Below are positions 53,604 through 61,873 of a stretch of 64,000 nt of DNA, one piece after another. Where the stretch lies: assembly GCA_964495385.1 (NCBI GenBank), contig CAZBVO010000003.1:1-64000 (forward strand). The letters run 5' to 3'. Both the position numbers and the translations under genes were made by a program. The notes under the pieces are model-generated. The model saw only the letters and a program-made list of their open reading frames with translations. It had not been told where the DNA came from and searched no databases. Within the stretch, counting starts at the first letter, position 1. Each line of letters begins with the position of its first letter. The DNA comes from CAG-1138 sp964495385 (GTDB lineage: Bacteria > Bacillota > Clostridia > Christensenellales > CAG-917).

Positions 53604-53687
53604 CAATATACGAAACGGCCGACAAAAGGAAAGTATTATAAATTTCGGCCCGTTTTAGAATACTTTTTGACTTAAAAGGAGTTTTAA

Positions 53688-55103
53688 ATGGCATACAACA
53701 AAACGGAGAACCGCTTGAGGTTCGATTTCAACAATATGATGGCAAAGCAAATCGGTGCAAAGGGCTTTACGGACCGCGAGGTCAGCAAATATGCAGGCAA
53801 GGCCATGTGGGCGTTCGATTACGTTTCCCGTAACCGCGGTCGCGATATGATGGGCTGGAGCGAACTGCCTTACAATCAGGCGCAGGAAGTGGAAGAGATT
53901 TTGGCCGCAGCCAAGGACATTAGAGACAACTTCGATTATTTTGTCGTTCTGGGCATCGGCGGCAGTGCTTTGGGCCCGATAGCAACCTTTACCGCACTCA
54001 ATCATTTGCACTACAACGACCTTCCTAAATACAAAAGAAAGGCCCCTAAATTTTACGTCGAGGACAACATCGATCCTGAACGTATGAACGCGCTTTTGGA
54101 CGTTGTGGACGTCGAAAAAACGATGTTCAACGTCATCACAAAGTCGGGTTCTACCTCGGAAACCATGAGCCAATACCTCATTATTTCCGACATTTTGAAG
54201 CAAAAACTCGGCTCCGAATGGAACAAACACGTCATCGCAACCACCTCGGCAAACAGCGGAAATCTTATCAAAATCGCAAAAGCAGAAGGCCTCAAAACCT
54301 TCTTTATTCCGGACGGAGTGGGCGGTCGTTTCAGCGAACTTTGCCCAGTAGGTCTTTTGCCTGCCGCCGTAACCAGAATAGATATAAAAGGCTTGTTGGA
54401 AGGCGCTGCATATATGGACAAACTTTGCAGCCGCGACAACCCTGTCAAGAATCCTGCGCTTATGTCCGCAATGCTTCAATGCATGGCAATGGAAAGAGGC
54501 TGCAACATCCACGTTATGATGCCGTATTCCGACGGACTTAAATATTTTGCCGACTGGTACGCTCAACTTTGGGCGGAGAGCTTGGGCAAGGCCACCGATT
54601 TTACGGGCAAAAAAGTTTATGCCGGACAAACTCCGGTCAAGTCGTTGGGCGTCACCGATCAGCACAGTCAGGTTCAGCTTTACACCGAAGGTCCGTTTGA
54701 CAAAGTGGTTACTTTCATCGAAGTTGGCAAGTTCCGCAGCGAAGTTACCATCCCTGACGGAGCGGAGGAATATCCTAACGTAAACTTCCTTTGCGGCCAC
54801 ACTTTAAACGAACTTATTTCCGCCGAAAAGAAAGCCACCGAATACGCGCTTACCAAGGCAGAACGCCTCAACAACACCATTTTGATTCCTGAAATCAACG
54901 CTTTCACGCTCGGTGAACTTATGATGTTCTTCCAACTTCAAACCGCTTACGCAGGTGCGATTTTGGGCGTAAACGCTTTCAATCAACCGGGTGTCGAGGA
55001 AGGCAAAAACGCAACTTACGCTTTGTTTGACCGCGTTGGTTACGAAGACAAGAAAAAAGAATTGCAATCCGCACCGCAAAAAGTCGACAAATACATTATT
55101 TAG
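53688..55103 (+). CDS. pgi: Glucose-6-phosphate isomerase
   Basis: A glycolytic enzyme of 471 residues converting glucose-6-phosphate to fructose-6-phosphate. SIS-domain signatures are FVVLGIGGSALGP and ITKSGSTSET; the catalytic region HSQVQLYTEGP and the C-terminal YAGAILGVNAFNQPGVE are typical. yfbR follows 8 nt later. Confidence 0.95.
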   Translation: MAYNKTENRLRFDFNNMMAKQIGAKGFTDREVSKYAGKAMWAFDYVSRNRGRDMMGWSELPYNQAQEVEEILAAAKDIRDNFDYFVVLGIGGSALGPIATFTALNHLHYNDLPKYKRKAPKFYVEDNIDPERMNALLDVVDVEKTMFNVITKSGSTSETMSQYLIISDILKQKLGSEWNKHVIATTSANSGNLIKIAKAEGLKTFFIPDGVGGRFSELCPVGLLPAAVTRIDIKGLLEGAAYMDKLCSRDNPVKNPALMSAMLQCMAMERGCNIHVMMPYSDGLKYFADWYAQLWAESLGKATDFTGKKVYAGQTPVKSLGVTDQHSQVQLYTEGPFDKVVTFIEVGKFRSEVTIPDGAEEYPNVNFLCGHTLNELISAEKKATEYALTKAERLNNTILIPEINAFTLGELMMFFQLQTAYAGAILGVNAFNQPGVEEGKNATYALFDRVGYEDKKKELQSAPQKVDKYII

Positions 55104-55111
55104 GGTAAATC

Positions 55112-55696
55112 ATGAACAACAACAGCAATTTTTACGCACTTTTGAACAGAATGAAATACATCGAACGTTGGAGTTTGATGCGCAATTCCGTTCCGGACAA
55201 TCTTATCGAGCACAGCTATCAGGTTGCATACATTACACAGGCGTTGTGCCTTATTCGCAACAAACTTTACGGCGGCAACGTAAACGTTGAAAAAGCGGTT
55301 TCGATTGCACTTTTCCACGATGCCAGCGAGGTTATAACCGGCGATATGCCGACACCGATAAAGTATAACAATCCGAAGATCGAACATGCTTATAAGGAGA
55401 TGGAAGCTCTTGCCGAAAACAATCTGCTTGAAATGCTTCCTGACTTTTTGCGTGATTATTACGCGGAGCTTATTTCGCCGGACACCGATTCGGACGAATA
55501 CAAACTCGTGAAATATGCCGACAAACTGGCGGCGTATCTTAAATGCGAGGAAGAAATGAATGCGGGTAATAAGGAGTATTCCGTTGCAAGGGACACCACC
55601 TTTGCGACGCTTTGCGTCCTCGGTGCGCCCGAAGTAAAATACTTCCTCGACAATTTTACAAACGGTTTTTTCAAGCCGCTTGACGTCTTGAAATAA
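55112..55696 (+). CDS. yfbR: YfbR-like HD-domain 5'-deoxynucleotidase
   Basis: A 194-residue HD-domain phosphohydrolase that removes phosphate from dNMPs. The metal ligands are in ERWSLMRNSVPDNLIEHS-type sequence (His in IEHS), in ALFHDASEVITGDMPTP and in KYADKLAAY. The length matches YfbR. Confidence 0.9.
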   Translation: MNNNSNFYALLNRMKYIERWSLMRNSVPDNLIEHSYQVAYITQALCLIRNKLYGGNVNVEKAVSIALFHDASEVITGDMPTPIKYNNPKIEHAYKEMEALAENNLLEMLPDFLRDYYAELISPDTDSDEYKLVKYADKLAAYLKCEEEMNAGNKEYSVARDTTFATLCVLGAPEVKYFLDNFTNGFFKPLDVLK

Positions 55697-55712
55697 AACC
55701 GAAGGAGGTTTT

Positions 55713-56453
55713 ATGAAACTTACTAAACTTTTGGGGCTTATAACTGTTGTGGTTATAGTTGTGTTTGCCCTTACCGCTTTTTTGGTCATCAAACACGACA
55801 TCGAAAGCGAACAGGAGCCTGTCCCGAGGGGCATCAGAGCTTTGGAAAGTCAGGAACGTTATTACACGGACGAGGGCGGTACGCTTACTTTCGGTTACGT
55901 TTCGAAAAAAGACGGTACGGCCGACACCCTCAACCGCACGCAAAAAACGTTTACTTACATTTTGAACGAAGTTGAAAAGTCGGGCACTGTCGAATACGAA
56001 GCAAGTTCGGGCACGTTGACCTTTACCGTAACGCAGAATGGAAGCGAAGTGTATCTCGGTTCGTTGTCGGGCAAATCGTTTAGTTTCAGAGGCACGGATT
56101 TTCAGCTGTCGCAGGACGCAAACGAGAAATATCAGTACGCAGGCGAGCAGCTTTCGGTGGGTTTCGGCAAGGTATTTAATGCGATATTTATGATTGTTGC
56201 ACTTATTTACTACGTAATCAACCTTGCAATATTCTTCGTATCCTATACCGCCAACTTGAAAGGCAAGGCCGGCCTCGGCATTCTCATTATCGTGCTTGCC
56301 GCAATAACTTCCGGTTTGGAAATTGCATTGGCTTCTACGATGAATTCGTGGGGATGGATTTTGTTTGTGGTGATAAACGTTATGGAAGTGGTGTACGTCA
56401 TACTTTCCAGAAGAGACATGGTTGCAAACCGCAATTTAATTTCCGCCAAGTAG
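55713..56453 (+). CDS. Membrane protein of unknown function
   Basis: A 246-residue protein with one N-terminal helix (about 5-27), a Thr/Ser/Gly-rich extracellular part (about 30-145) and three membrane helices (about 150-175, 183-204, 210-230). I recognise no family. The gene follows yfbR by 16 nt with AAGGAGG upstream and may be co-transcribed. Confidence 0.65.
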   Translation: MKLTKLLGLITVVVIVVFALTAFLVIKHDIESEQEPVPRGIRALESQERYYTDEGGTLTFGYVSKKDGTADTLNRTQKTFTYILNEVEKSGTVEYEASSGTLTFTVTQNGSEVYLGSLSGKSFSFRGTDFQLSQDANEKYQYAGEQLSVGFGKVFNAIFMIVALIYYVINLAIFFVSYTANLKGKAGLGILIIVLAAITSGLEIALASTMNSWGWILFVVINVMEVVYVILSRRDMVANRNLISAK

Positions 56454-56483
56454 TTGACAAACGCCGAACGTTTGCTGTATCAT
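56454..56483 (+). promoter_or_regulatory. Promoter of the TPP-controlled thiT
   Basis: TTGACA (56454-56459), 18-nt spacer and TATCAT (56478-56483). The -35 starts right at the stop codon of the gene before. Confidence 0.75.
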
Positions 56484-56515
56484 AAAAATAGGCCGAAAGG
56501 TCAATAAATAAATAT

Positions 56516-56629
56516 GTTTATCGGGGTGCCGCTTTTGCGGCTGAGATTATACCCATTGAACCTGTCGGGTTAGGACCTGCGTAGGGAATTAAGCGTGTAA
56601 TTTAGCCCCGTGTATTACGGGGCTTTTTT
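56516..56629 (+). promoter_or_regulatory. TPP riboswitch with terminator
   Basis: The aptamer (56516-56594) has GGGGTGCC, GGCTGAGATTATACCC, GAACCTG and GGACCTGCGTAGGGAA. A terminator GCCCCG/CGGGGC with TTTTTT (56605-56629) follows. TPP should repress thiT. Confidence 0.95.
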
Positions 56630-56671
56630 CGTGGTATGCGGGGGACTGATTCGGTAAACAGAGGAGGACAA

Positions 56672-57376
56672 ATGTTTTTCAATCTCGTTTGTTCGGGCGG
56701 TTTTAAATTCAAAAAGCCCGAATTCGACTTCAACGACCTCAACAGCAATTTGTACGTTGCGTTGACCGTCGTGACGGCAGTGTTGCTGTTGGCTGTGCTG
56801 TTTTTTGTCAGCGGAAAGGAAAAAAACACCGCAGGAAAAACTCGCATGATGGCTTTTGCCGGCGTATCTATCGCGCTTGGTTCGGTGCTAAGCCTTATAA
56901 GATTGTGGCGAATGCCTCTCGGCGGTTCGATAACCCCGGCAAGCATGCTTCCGCTGGCAATCTTCGCCTTTGCGTTCGGACCTAAAAAGGGCGTTCTGGT
57001 GAGCTTTGTTTACGGACTTTTGCAGGTTCTTTTGGGCGGTTGGGTTGTGCATCCGTTGCAACTGTTGCTCGATTATCCGCTCGCATACGCCATGATAGGT
57101 CTTTCGGGTGTGTTTTACAAAAGCAAAAACCGCTGGATGTGGCTTGTCGCTTTTACCATCGGCGTTGTTGCAAGATACTTAATGCACGTCTTAAGCGGCG
57201 TTGCTTTTTGGGACGTTATGGGTTACGATGCGGCAGGTTTCGGATACAAACTTACCTATTCGTTGGGCTACAATTCCTATCTTTTCGTGGACGGAGCAAT
57301 CGCTGCGGCACTTATGGCAGTGTTGCTCACAAACAAAAGTTTTGTCGGACTTATCAAGTCCGTCGATCAAAAATAA
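56672..57376 (+). CDS. thiT: Thiamine ECF transporter S-component ThiT
   Basis: A 234-residue membrane protein that captures thiamine for an ECF transporter. It has an extra N-terminal segment with one helix (about 26-46), then the ThiT core with ALGSVLSLIRLWRMPLGGSI, LPLAIFAFAFGPKKG and the C-terminal YNSYLFVDGAIAA. The TPP riboswitch upstream supports the substrate. The ATG at 56672 follows GAGGAGG. Confidence 0.92.
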   Translation: MFFNLVCSGGFKFKKPEFDFNDLNSNLYVALTVVTAVLLLAVLFFVSGKEKNTAGKTRMMAFAGVSIALGSVLSLIRLWRMPLGGSITPASMLPLAIFAFAFGPKKGVLVSFVYGLLQVLLGGWVVHPLQLLLDYPLAYAMIGLSGVFYKSKNRWMWLVAFTIGVVARYLMHVLSGVAFWDVMGYDAAGFGYKLTYSLGYNSYLFVDGAIAAALMAVLLTNKSFVGLIKSVDQK

Positions 57377-57388
57377 CCGTATACGGTG

Positions 57389-57414
57389 CGCCCTCGCGTT
57401 TGCGGGGGCTTTTT
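57389..57414 (+). terminator. Intrinsic terminator after thiT
   Basis: GCCCTCGC, GTTT loop, GCGGGGGC, then TTTTTT. Confidence 0.88.
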
Positions 57415-57522
57415 TGTTTGCATTGTGGGAAGAAGAATGGTATAATACAAAAGTGAAATGCGCACGTTTAAGGTTTTTTGGCTATAGCCGAAAATAAGTG
57501 CCGACGTTTGCAGGTGAATTTT

Positions 57523-58599
57523 ATGAAACTCGAAGTCGAAAAACTCAATTTAAAATATCCTTCTGCCGAAAAGGCTTTGTCCGACGTTTCGTTTGAAACG
57601 GGCGGAGTTTTGGCTATAGTCGGCGGCGAGGGAAGCGGAAAAACGTCGCTTTTAAGGAGCATCGCCGGGCTGGAACGCTCGAGCGGACTTGTTTTGCTGG
57701 ACGGCGCAGACGTTGCAAAAATAAACGCAAAAGACAGGGATTTTCAGTTATTTTTTGAAAATTTTACTGTTTTTAACCAAAAAACCGTTTACAAAAACCT
57801 TGCTTATCCGCTGGAAATACGGGGATATAAAAAGGGAGAAATTTCAAAAACGGTTTTGGATGTCGCATTAAAATTCGGCCTTTACGACGTTTTGGAACTT
57901 AAAGCGAAAAAACTTAACGAGCAGGAAAAACGCCGAGTCGCGTTGGCCAGACTGTTTGTGCGAGACGCATCCGTTACGCTTTTGGACGACGTTTTAAAGC
58001 ACTTTTCGGGCAAAGATCTCGAGCAGGCAAAACGAGGCTTAAAGGAGTTGATAAAAACTCGGAAGGGCGTTGTTTTGTATGCCGCTTCAAATTTGTCGGA
58101 AGCGTTCGAGGTTGCGGACGAGGCGCTTGTTTTAAGCGGCGGTCAGGTGAAACAGCAAGGCGATATGCTTACGCTGTACAACAATCCTAAATGGGTTGGC
58201 GTTGCAAAAGCGTTTGGCGATTACAATGCGGTCAAAACGGTTTTGACCGAAGAGGACGGCAGGCTTTACGTTTTAGTTTTCGGGCAAAAAATTCTTTTGC
58301 CTTTCGGGAAGGAGAAGCTTCTTTCCGAGGACTACGTCGGCCGAGAAATTCTGGTCGGCTTCCACTTTACAGACGCTGTTGCCGAATTTGTTGACGATAC
58401 AAATTGTGACGAAAAAACCGTCAAAATTTCTGAATTTTTGAACAAAAAAGGCTTTTTCCTTGCAAAAATCGATACGCAAGACGAGGCGGTTTACGTCCGT
58501 TCGGACACAAAAGCCGAGGGAAGTTGCAGGGTGAACGTTCGCTCGGATGCTTTGCGACTTTTTGACGTTTGTTCCGAAGGAAGCATTCTGTTTGATTGA
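57523..58599 (+). CDS. MalK/UgpC-like ABC ATPase with degenerate catalytic motifs
   Basis: A 358-residue protein with the full layout of a sugar-type ABC ATPase: nucleotide-binding domain (1-235) and TOBE-like C-terminal part. Walker A (GGEGSGKTS) is intact. The Q-loop Gln is Glu (LFFENF), the LSGGQ signature is replaced by LNEQE, Walker B reads LLDDV (catalytic Glu to Asp) and the switch His position reads AASN. It probably binds ATP but should hydrolyse it poorly. No permease gene is near. A role as a regulator or as a pseudoenzyme is possible. Confidence 0.82.
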   Translation: MKLEVEKLNLKYPSAEKALSDVSFETGGVLAIVGGEGSGKTSLLRSIAGLERSSGLVLLDGADVAKINAKDRDFQLFFENFTVFNQKTVYKNLAYPLEIRGYKKGEISKTVLDVALKFGLYDVLELKAKKLNEQEKRRVALARLFVRDASVTLLDDVLKHFSGKDLEQAKRGLKELIKTRKGVVLYAASNLSEAFEVADEALVLSGGQVKQQGDMLTLYNNPKWVGVAKAFGDYNAVKTVLTEEDGRLYVLVFGQKILLPFGKEKLLSEDYVGREILVGFHFTDAVAEFVDDTNCDEKTVKISEFLNKKGFFLAKIDTQDEAVYVRSDTKAEGSCRVNVRSDALRLFDVCSEGSILFD

Positions 58600-58624
58600 C
58601 AAGCGTGTGCAATAATGTTAAAAT
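58596..58624 (+). promoter_or_regulatory. Promoter of the ACT protein-ECF transcript
   Basis: TTGACA (58596-58601) and TAAAAT (58619-58624), 17 nt apart. The -35 overlaps the stop of the ABC gene. Confidence 0.78.
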
Positions 58625-58630
58625 GATTTC

Positions 58631-58730
58631 AGATCCCGAATCGATGACACAGTCGGAGAGTAAGCATCTGCAATAAATTCGTTAGGATAGTTTTGTAGTG
58701 CGATTTTTTGGGATCGCACTATTTTATTTT
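58631..58730 (+). promoter_or_regulatory. Structured attenuator leader of unknown class
   Basis: A leader of about 100 nt ends in a terminator (AGTGCGAT/ATCGCACT, 58697-58720, then ATTTTATTTT) immediately before the ribosome site CGGAGG. Upstream, CAGAT/ATCTG (58630-58670) encloses CCGA/TCGG, and CGAAT/ATTCG (58637-58681) could form an alternative pairing. This is riboswitch-like architecture, but it matches no class I can name with confidence. Confidence 0.6.
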
Positions 58731-58741
58731 CGGAGGACAAA

Positions 58742-58996
58742 ATGAAAAGAATAGGAGTTGTCGGCATCGTTATCGAAGGCAACCGCGACGTTGCAATGGA
58801 AGTGCAAAAGATATTGTCGGAATACGGCGACATCATTTTGGGACGAATGGGAATACCTGATCGTGAGGACGACATAAGTGCCATAAGCCTTATAGTCAAG
58901 GGCGAAGGCGAAAAGATAAGCGCGCTCACGGGCAAGCTCGGTCGCTTGGAAAGAGTTAACGTAAAATCCGCCTTAACGGGCGTTGAAATCGAATAA
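58742..58996 (+). CDS. TM1266-like ACT-domain protein
   Basis: An 84-residue protein with the fold of the small ACT-like family called putative iron-only hydrogenase system regulator (TM1266 type): IGVVGIVIEGN, YGDIILGRMGIP, ISAISLIVKGEGEKISALTGKLGRL. The regulated target is unknown. It shares a transcript with an ECF S-component, separated by 12 nt. Confidence 0.82.
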   Translation: MKRIGVVGIVIEGNRDVAMEVQKILSEYGDIILGRMGIPDREDDISAISLIVKGEGEKISALTGKLGRLERVNVKSALTGVEIE

Positions 58997-59008
58997 GAGG
59001 GGACAAAA

Positions 59009-59560
59009 ATGAACGAAAAAACAAAATTTATTGCCCGCACGGGCGTGTTGATTGCGCTTGCCGCAGCATTTCAAATCGTATTCAGTCTGCTTCCGTTGGG
59101 AGCGGTTCTAAAAACCGTAATTTTGGGAGCTATGGTAAACCTCGTGTTGTACGTTGCCGTTGTTTCCGTGGGGCCGATTTCGGCGACCGTAATTTCTTTC
59201 GTAACGCCGGTGGTTGCGTTTTTGACGGGCAAACTGCCGCTTGCGGTGCTTATTCCGTTTGTGGGATTGGGCAACCTTGTTATGGTTTGGACGTATTGGC
59301 TTATACGCAAAAATCAAAAGCAACTGTGGGATTACGTAGGCCTCGGCGTGTCGGCTGTCGTCAAGTTTGCGGCCATGCAACTTATGATTTCCTTTATCGT
59401 GCCGTCCCTTCCGGGCGTAAAACCTAAGATGGTCGAATCGCTGTCGCTGACTTGGAGCTATCCGCAACTTCTGGCGGCCCTTGCAGGTGCCGCGATAAGC
59501 GTGGGCGTGGTTAAAGCGTTGTCGGGCACGGGTGTTTTGGTTTCACAAAAAAGCGAATAA
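59009..59560 (+). CDS. ECF transporter S-component, substrate unknown
   Basis: A 183-residue protein with about five or six membrane helices and the RTGVLIALAAAFQ start typical of S-components. It lacks the signature residues by which I would call RibU, ThiT or BioY. Substrate is probably a vitamin or precursor and may be the ligand sensed by the leader RNA upstream. Confidence 0.78.
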   Translation: MNEKTKFIARTGVLIALAAAFQIVFSLLPLGAVLKTVILGAMVNLVLYVAVVSVGPISATVISFVTPVVAFLTGKLPLAVLIPFVGLGNLVMVWTYWLIRKNQKQLWDYVGLGVSAVVKFAAMQLMISFIVPSLPGVKPKMVESLSLTWSYPQLLAALAGAAISVGVVKALSGTGVLVSQKSE

Positions 59561-59569
59561 CGAAAAACA

Positions 59570-59602
59570 GAGGAGCGAAGCGTTTGTTTCGCTCCTATTT
59601 TT
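59570..59602 (+). terminator. Intrinsic terminator after the ECF S-component gene
   Basis: AGGAGCGAA and TTCGCTCCT with a short loop, then ATTTTT. Confidence 0.9.
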
Positions 59603-59631
59603 GTTTTTATTCCGAAAACCGTCCCGAAGGT

Positions 59632-59660
59632 TTGACAACTCGCAAAATAAAATATATCAT
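59632..59660 (+). promoter_or_regulatory. Promoter of the ruv-queA-tgt operon
   Basis: TTGACA (59632-59637), 17-nt spacer and TATCAT (59655-59660). Confidence 0.75.
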
Positions 59661-59695
59661 TATTATATCATATCATAGTGTGGGAGTGTGCGGTT

Positions 59696-60187
59696 TTGAT
59701 TATTTTGGGCATTGACCCCGGTTTCGGAATAGTGGGCTACGGCGTCATTAAGGCCGAACGCGGTAATTACGAAGTTTTGGATTACGGCGCAATAGAGACG
59801 CCCAAAAACGAGCGATTGCCGGTCAGGCTTGCCATGATCGAAAGTTGCATCAAACAGCTTTTGGAGCATTACAAACCCGACGAAATAGCGGTTGAGGAGC
59901 TGTTTTTTACAAAAAACATCACCACGGGTATCGCCGTTGCCGAAGCAAGGGGAGTTATTCTTCTTACTTGCATCAAGCACACGGGCAAGCTTTACGAATA
60001 CACCCCGATGCAGATAAAGCAAGCCATAACGGGCTACGGCAATGCCGAAAAACGGCAGGTTCAGCAAATGGTCAAAACGCTTTTGAAGCTGGACAAAATT
60101 CCTAAGCCCGACGATGCCGCCGACGCTTTGGCCGCCGCATTGACTCACGCTCAAACCAACCGACTTTCGGATTTGTTTCACATTTAG
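59696..60187 (+). CDS. ruvC: Holliday junction resolvase RuvC
   Basis: A nuclease of 163 residues that cuts Holliday junctions. Catalytic acids are in LGIDPGFG, VEELFF and the C-terminal KPDDAADALAAAL. I prefer the TTG at 59696, which gives the usual MIILGIDPG start and follows GGGAG; a GTG at 59678 is possible. First gene of ruvC-ruvA-ruvB-queA-tgt. Confidence 0.92.
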   Translation: MIILGIDPGFGIVGYGVIKAERGNYEVLDYGAIETPKNERLPVRLAMIESCIKQLLEHYKPDEIAVEELFFTKNITTGIAVAEARGVILLTCIKHTGKLYEYTPMQIKQAITGYGNAEKRQVQQMVKTLLKLDKIPKPDDAADALAAALTHAQTNRLSDLFHI

Positions 60188-60196
60188 GAGAAAATC

Positions 60197-60799
60197 ATGT
60201 ATTCATACATCATCGGAAAAGTTGCCCTTGCCGAAGGGACCACGGTTATTTTGGAAAACAACGGCATAGGCTATCAGATATTTTGCTCGACAAAAGCCGT
60301 CGATGCCTTAAGGGGTGCAAAAGAAGCGAAATTGCACACCTATCTTCACGTCAAGGAAGACACTTTTTGCCTGTACGGTTTTTTGACCGAGGAAGAACGT
60401 GCAATATTTTTGAAACTTATTTCCATAAGCGGAATAGGCCCGAAAATGAGTTTGCAGATTTTGTCCGGCATGGACGAAAAAACTTTGGCAATAAGCATCG
60501 TTACCGGCGACAGCAAGGCTTTGTCTAAGCTGAAAGGCGTCGGCAAAAAGACTGCCGAGCGCATCATTTTGGAACTTCGCGAAAGCATCAACGCCGAGCA
60601 GACCGAGGCTATGGAGGCCGAAGGCAAAACCGCCGACAAGGTCAAACGCGAACCGATGTCGGAAGTGGAAAAGGACACTATTTCGCTGTTGCAATCGTTG
60701 GGAGTTCCGAAGGCAAGGGCGGAAAAGGCGGTTGCGGAAGCAATGCAGCAGGCATCTTCATTGGAAGACGTGGCAAAACTTGCGTTGAAAAATCTTTAA
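60197..60799 (+). CDS. ruvA: Holliday junction binding protein RuvA
   Basis: A 200-residue junction-binding subunit. It has an N-terminal OB domain, two helix-hairpin-helix motifs (ISGIGPKMSL and LKGVGKKTAERII) and the C-terminal RuvB-contacting domain. GGAG precedes the ATG. Confidence 0.95.
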   Translation: MYSYIIGKVALAEGTTVILENNGIGYQIFCSTKAVDALRGAKEAKLHTYLHVKEDTFCLYGFLTEEERAIFLKLISISGIGPKMSLQILSGMDEKTLAISIVTGDSKALSKLKGVGKKTAERIILELRESINAEQTEAMEAEGKTADKVKREPMSEVEKDTISLLQSLGVPKARAEKAVAEAMQQASSLEDVAKLALKNL

Positions 60800-60811
60800 G
60801 GACGTTTATTT

Positions 60812-61873
60812 ATGGAATTCGGTAAATTTGAATTTGACCTCGACGAATTTAAAACGGACGCTTCCGAGCGTTTGACGGGCGCACAGAAAAACAGCGCCGA
60901 CGCTTACGAAAACAAACTTCGTCCGACCACTATGTCCGACTACGTCGGTCAGGAAAAGGTCAAAAACAACCTGGCTGTTTATATTCAGGCGGCAAAAAGC
61001 AGAAAAGAGCCGCTCGACCACGTTTTGCTTTACGGTCCTCCGGGACTAGGCAAAACCACTTTGTCGTACATCATCGCATCGGAAATGGGGAGTCAGATCC
61101 GCGTAACTTCCGGGCCTGCCATCGAGCATGCCGGCGATTTGGCAAGCATTTTAACCAATTTGTCGGAGGGCGACATTCTGTTTATCGACGAAATTCATCG
61201 CCTTAACCGCAACATCGAGGAAATTTTGTATCCGGCAATGGAAGACTATGCTTTGGACTTCGTCATCGGCAAAGGGCCGTCGGCAAGAAGCGTTCGCCTC
61301 ACTCTGAACAAGTTCACTCTTATCGGCGCAACCACCAAAGCAGGTATGCTTTCAAATCCGCTTCGCGACAGATTTGGCGTTATGTGCAAGTTGGATATGT
61401 ATACCGCGGACGAAATTGCCAAAATCGTAAAACGTAGTGCCGGCATCCTCAATTTGCCTATCGACGACGAAGCGGCCTACGAAATCGCAAGGCGCAGCAG
61501 AGGCACGCCACGTATTGCAAACCGCCTGTTGAAGCGAGTCAGGGACTTTGCCGAAGTGGACGGCTACAAATTTATCGACGTCAAAACGGCAAAAAACGCC
61601 CTCGAACTTATGGACGTGGACGAGCTGGGGCTGGATGCGGCGGACAGACTTATTTTGGAAACGATGATCGACAAATTCGGCGGAGGCCCCGTCGGCCTCG
61701 ACACGCTTGCTTCGGCATCGGGCGAAGAAGCCGACACCATCGAGGACTTGTACGAGCCTTACCTTATGCAGTTGGGCTTTGTTATGAGGGGCCCGAGAGG
61801 CAGAATATGCACTGAACTTGCATACAGACACTTGGGCAAGGAGCATCTTTTTCCGGAGGATGGCGACAAATGA
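60812..61873 (+). CDS. ruvB: Holliday junction helicase RuvB
   Basis: An AAA+ motor of 353 residues driving branch migration with RuvA. Walker A is GPPGLGKTT, Walker B is LFIDEIHRL, the sensor region GATTKAGMLSNPLRDRFG is complete and a winged helix ends the protein. It overlaps queA by 4 nt. Confidence 0.97.
   Translation: MEFGKFEFDLDEFKTDASERLTGAQKNSADAYENKLRPTTMSDYVGQEKVKNNLAVYIQAAKSRKEPLDHVLLYGPPGLGKTTLSYIIASEMGSQIRVTSGPAIEHAGDLASILTNLSEGDILFIDEIHRLNRNIEEILYPAMEDYALDFVIGKGPSARSVRLTLNKFTLIGATTKAGMLSNPLRDRFGVMCKLDMYTADEIAKIVKRSAGILNLPIDDEAAYEIARRSRGTPRIANRLLKRVRDFAEVDGYKFIDVKTAKNALELMDVDELGLDAADRLILETMIDKFGGGPVGLDTLASASGEEADTIEDLYEPYLMQLGFVMRGPRGRICTELAYRHLGKEHLFPEDGDK

Noticed and set aside
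58631..58696. Tetrahydrofolate riboswitch before the ACT-ECF transcript
   Set aside because: The string GGAGAGTA occurs, as in THF riboswitches, but the leader is too short and the other conserved parts are missing.
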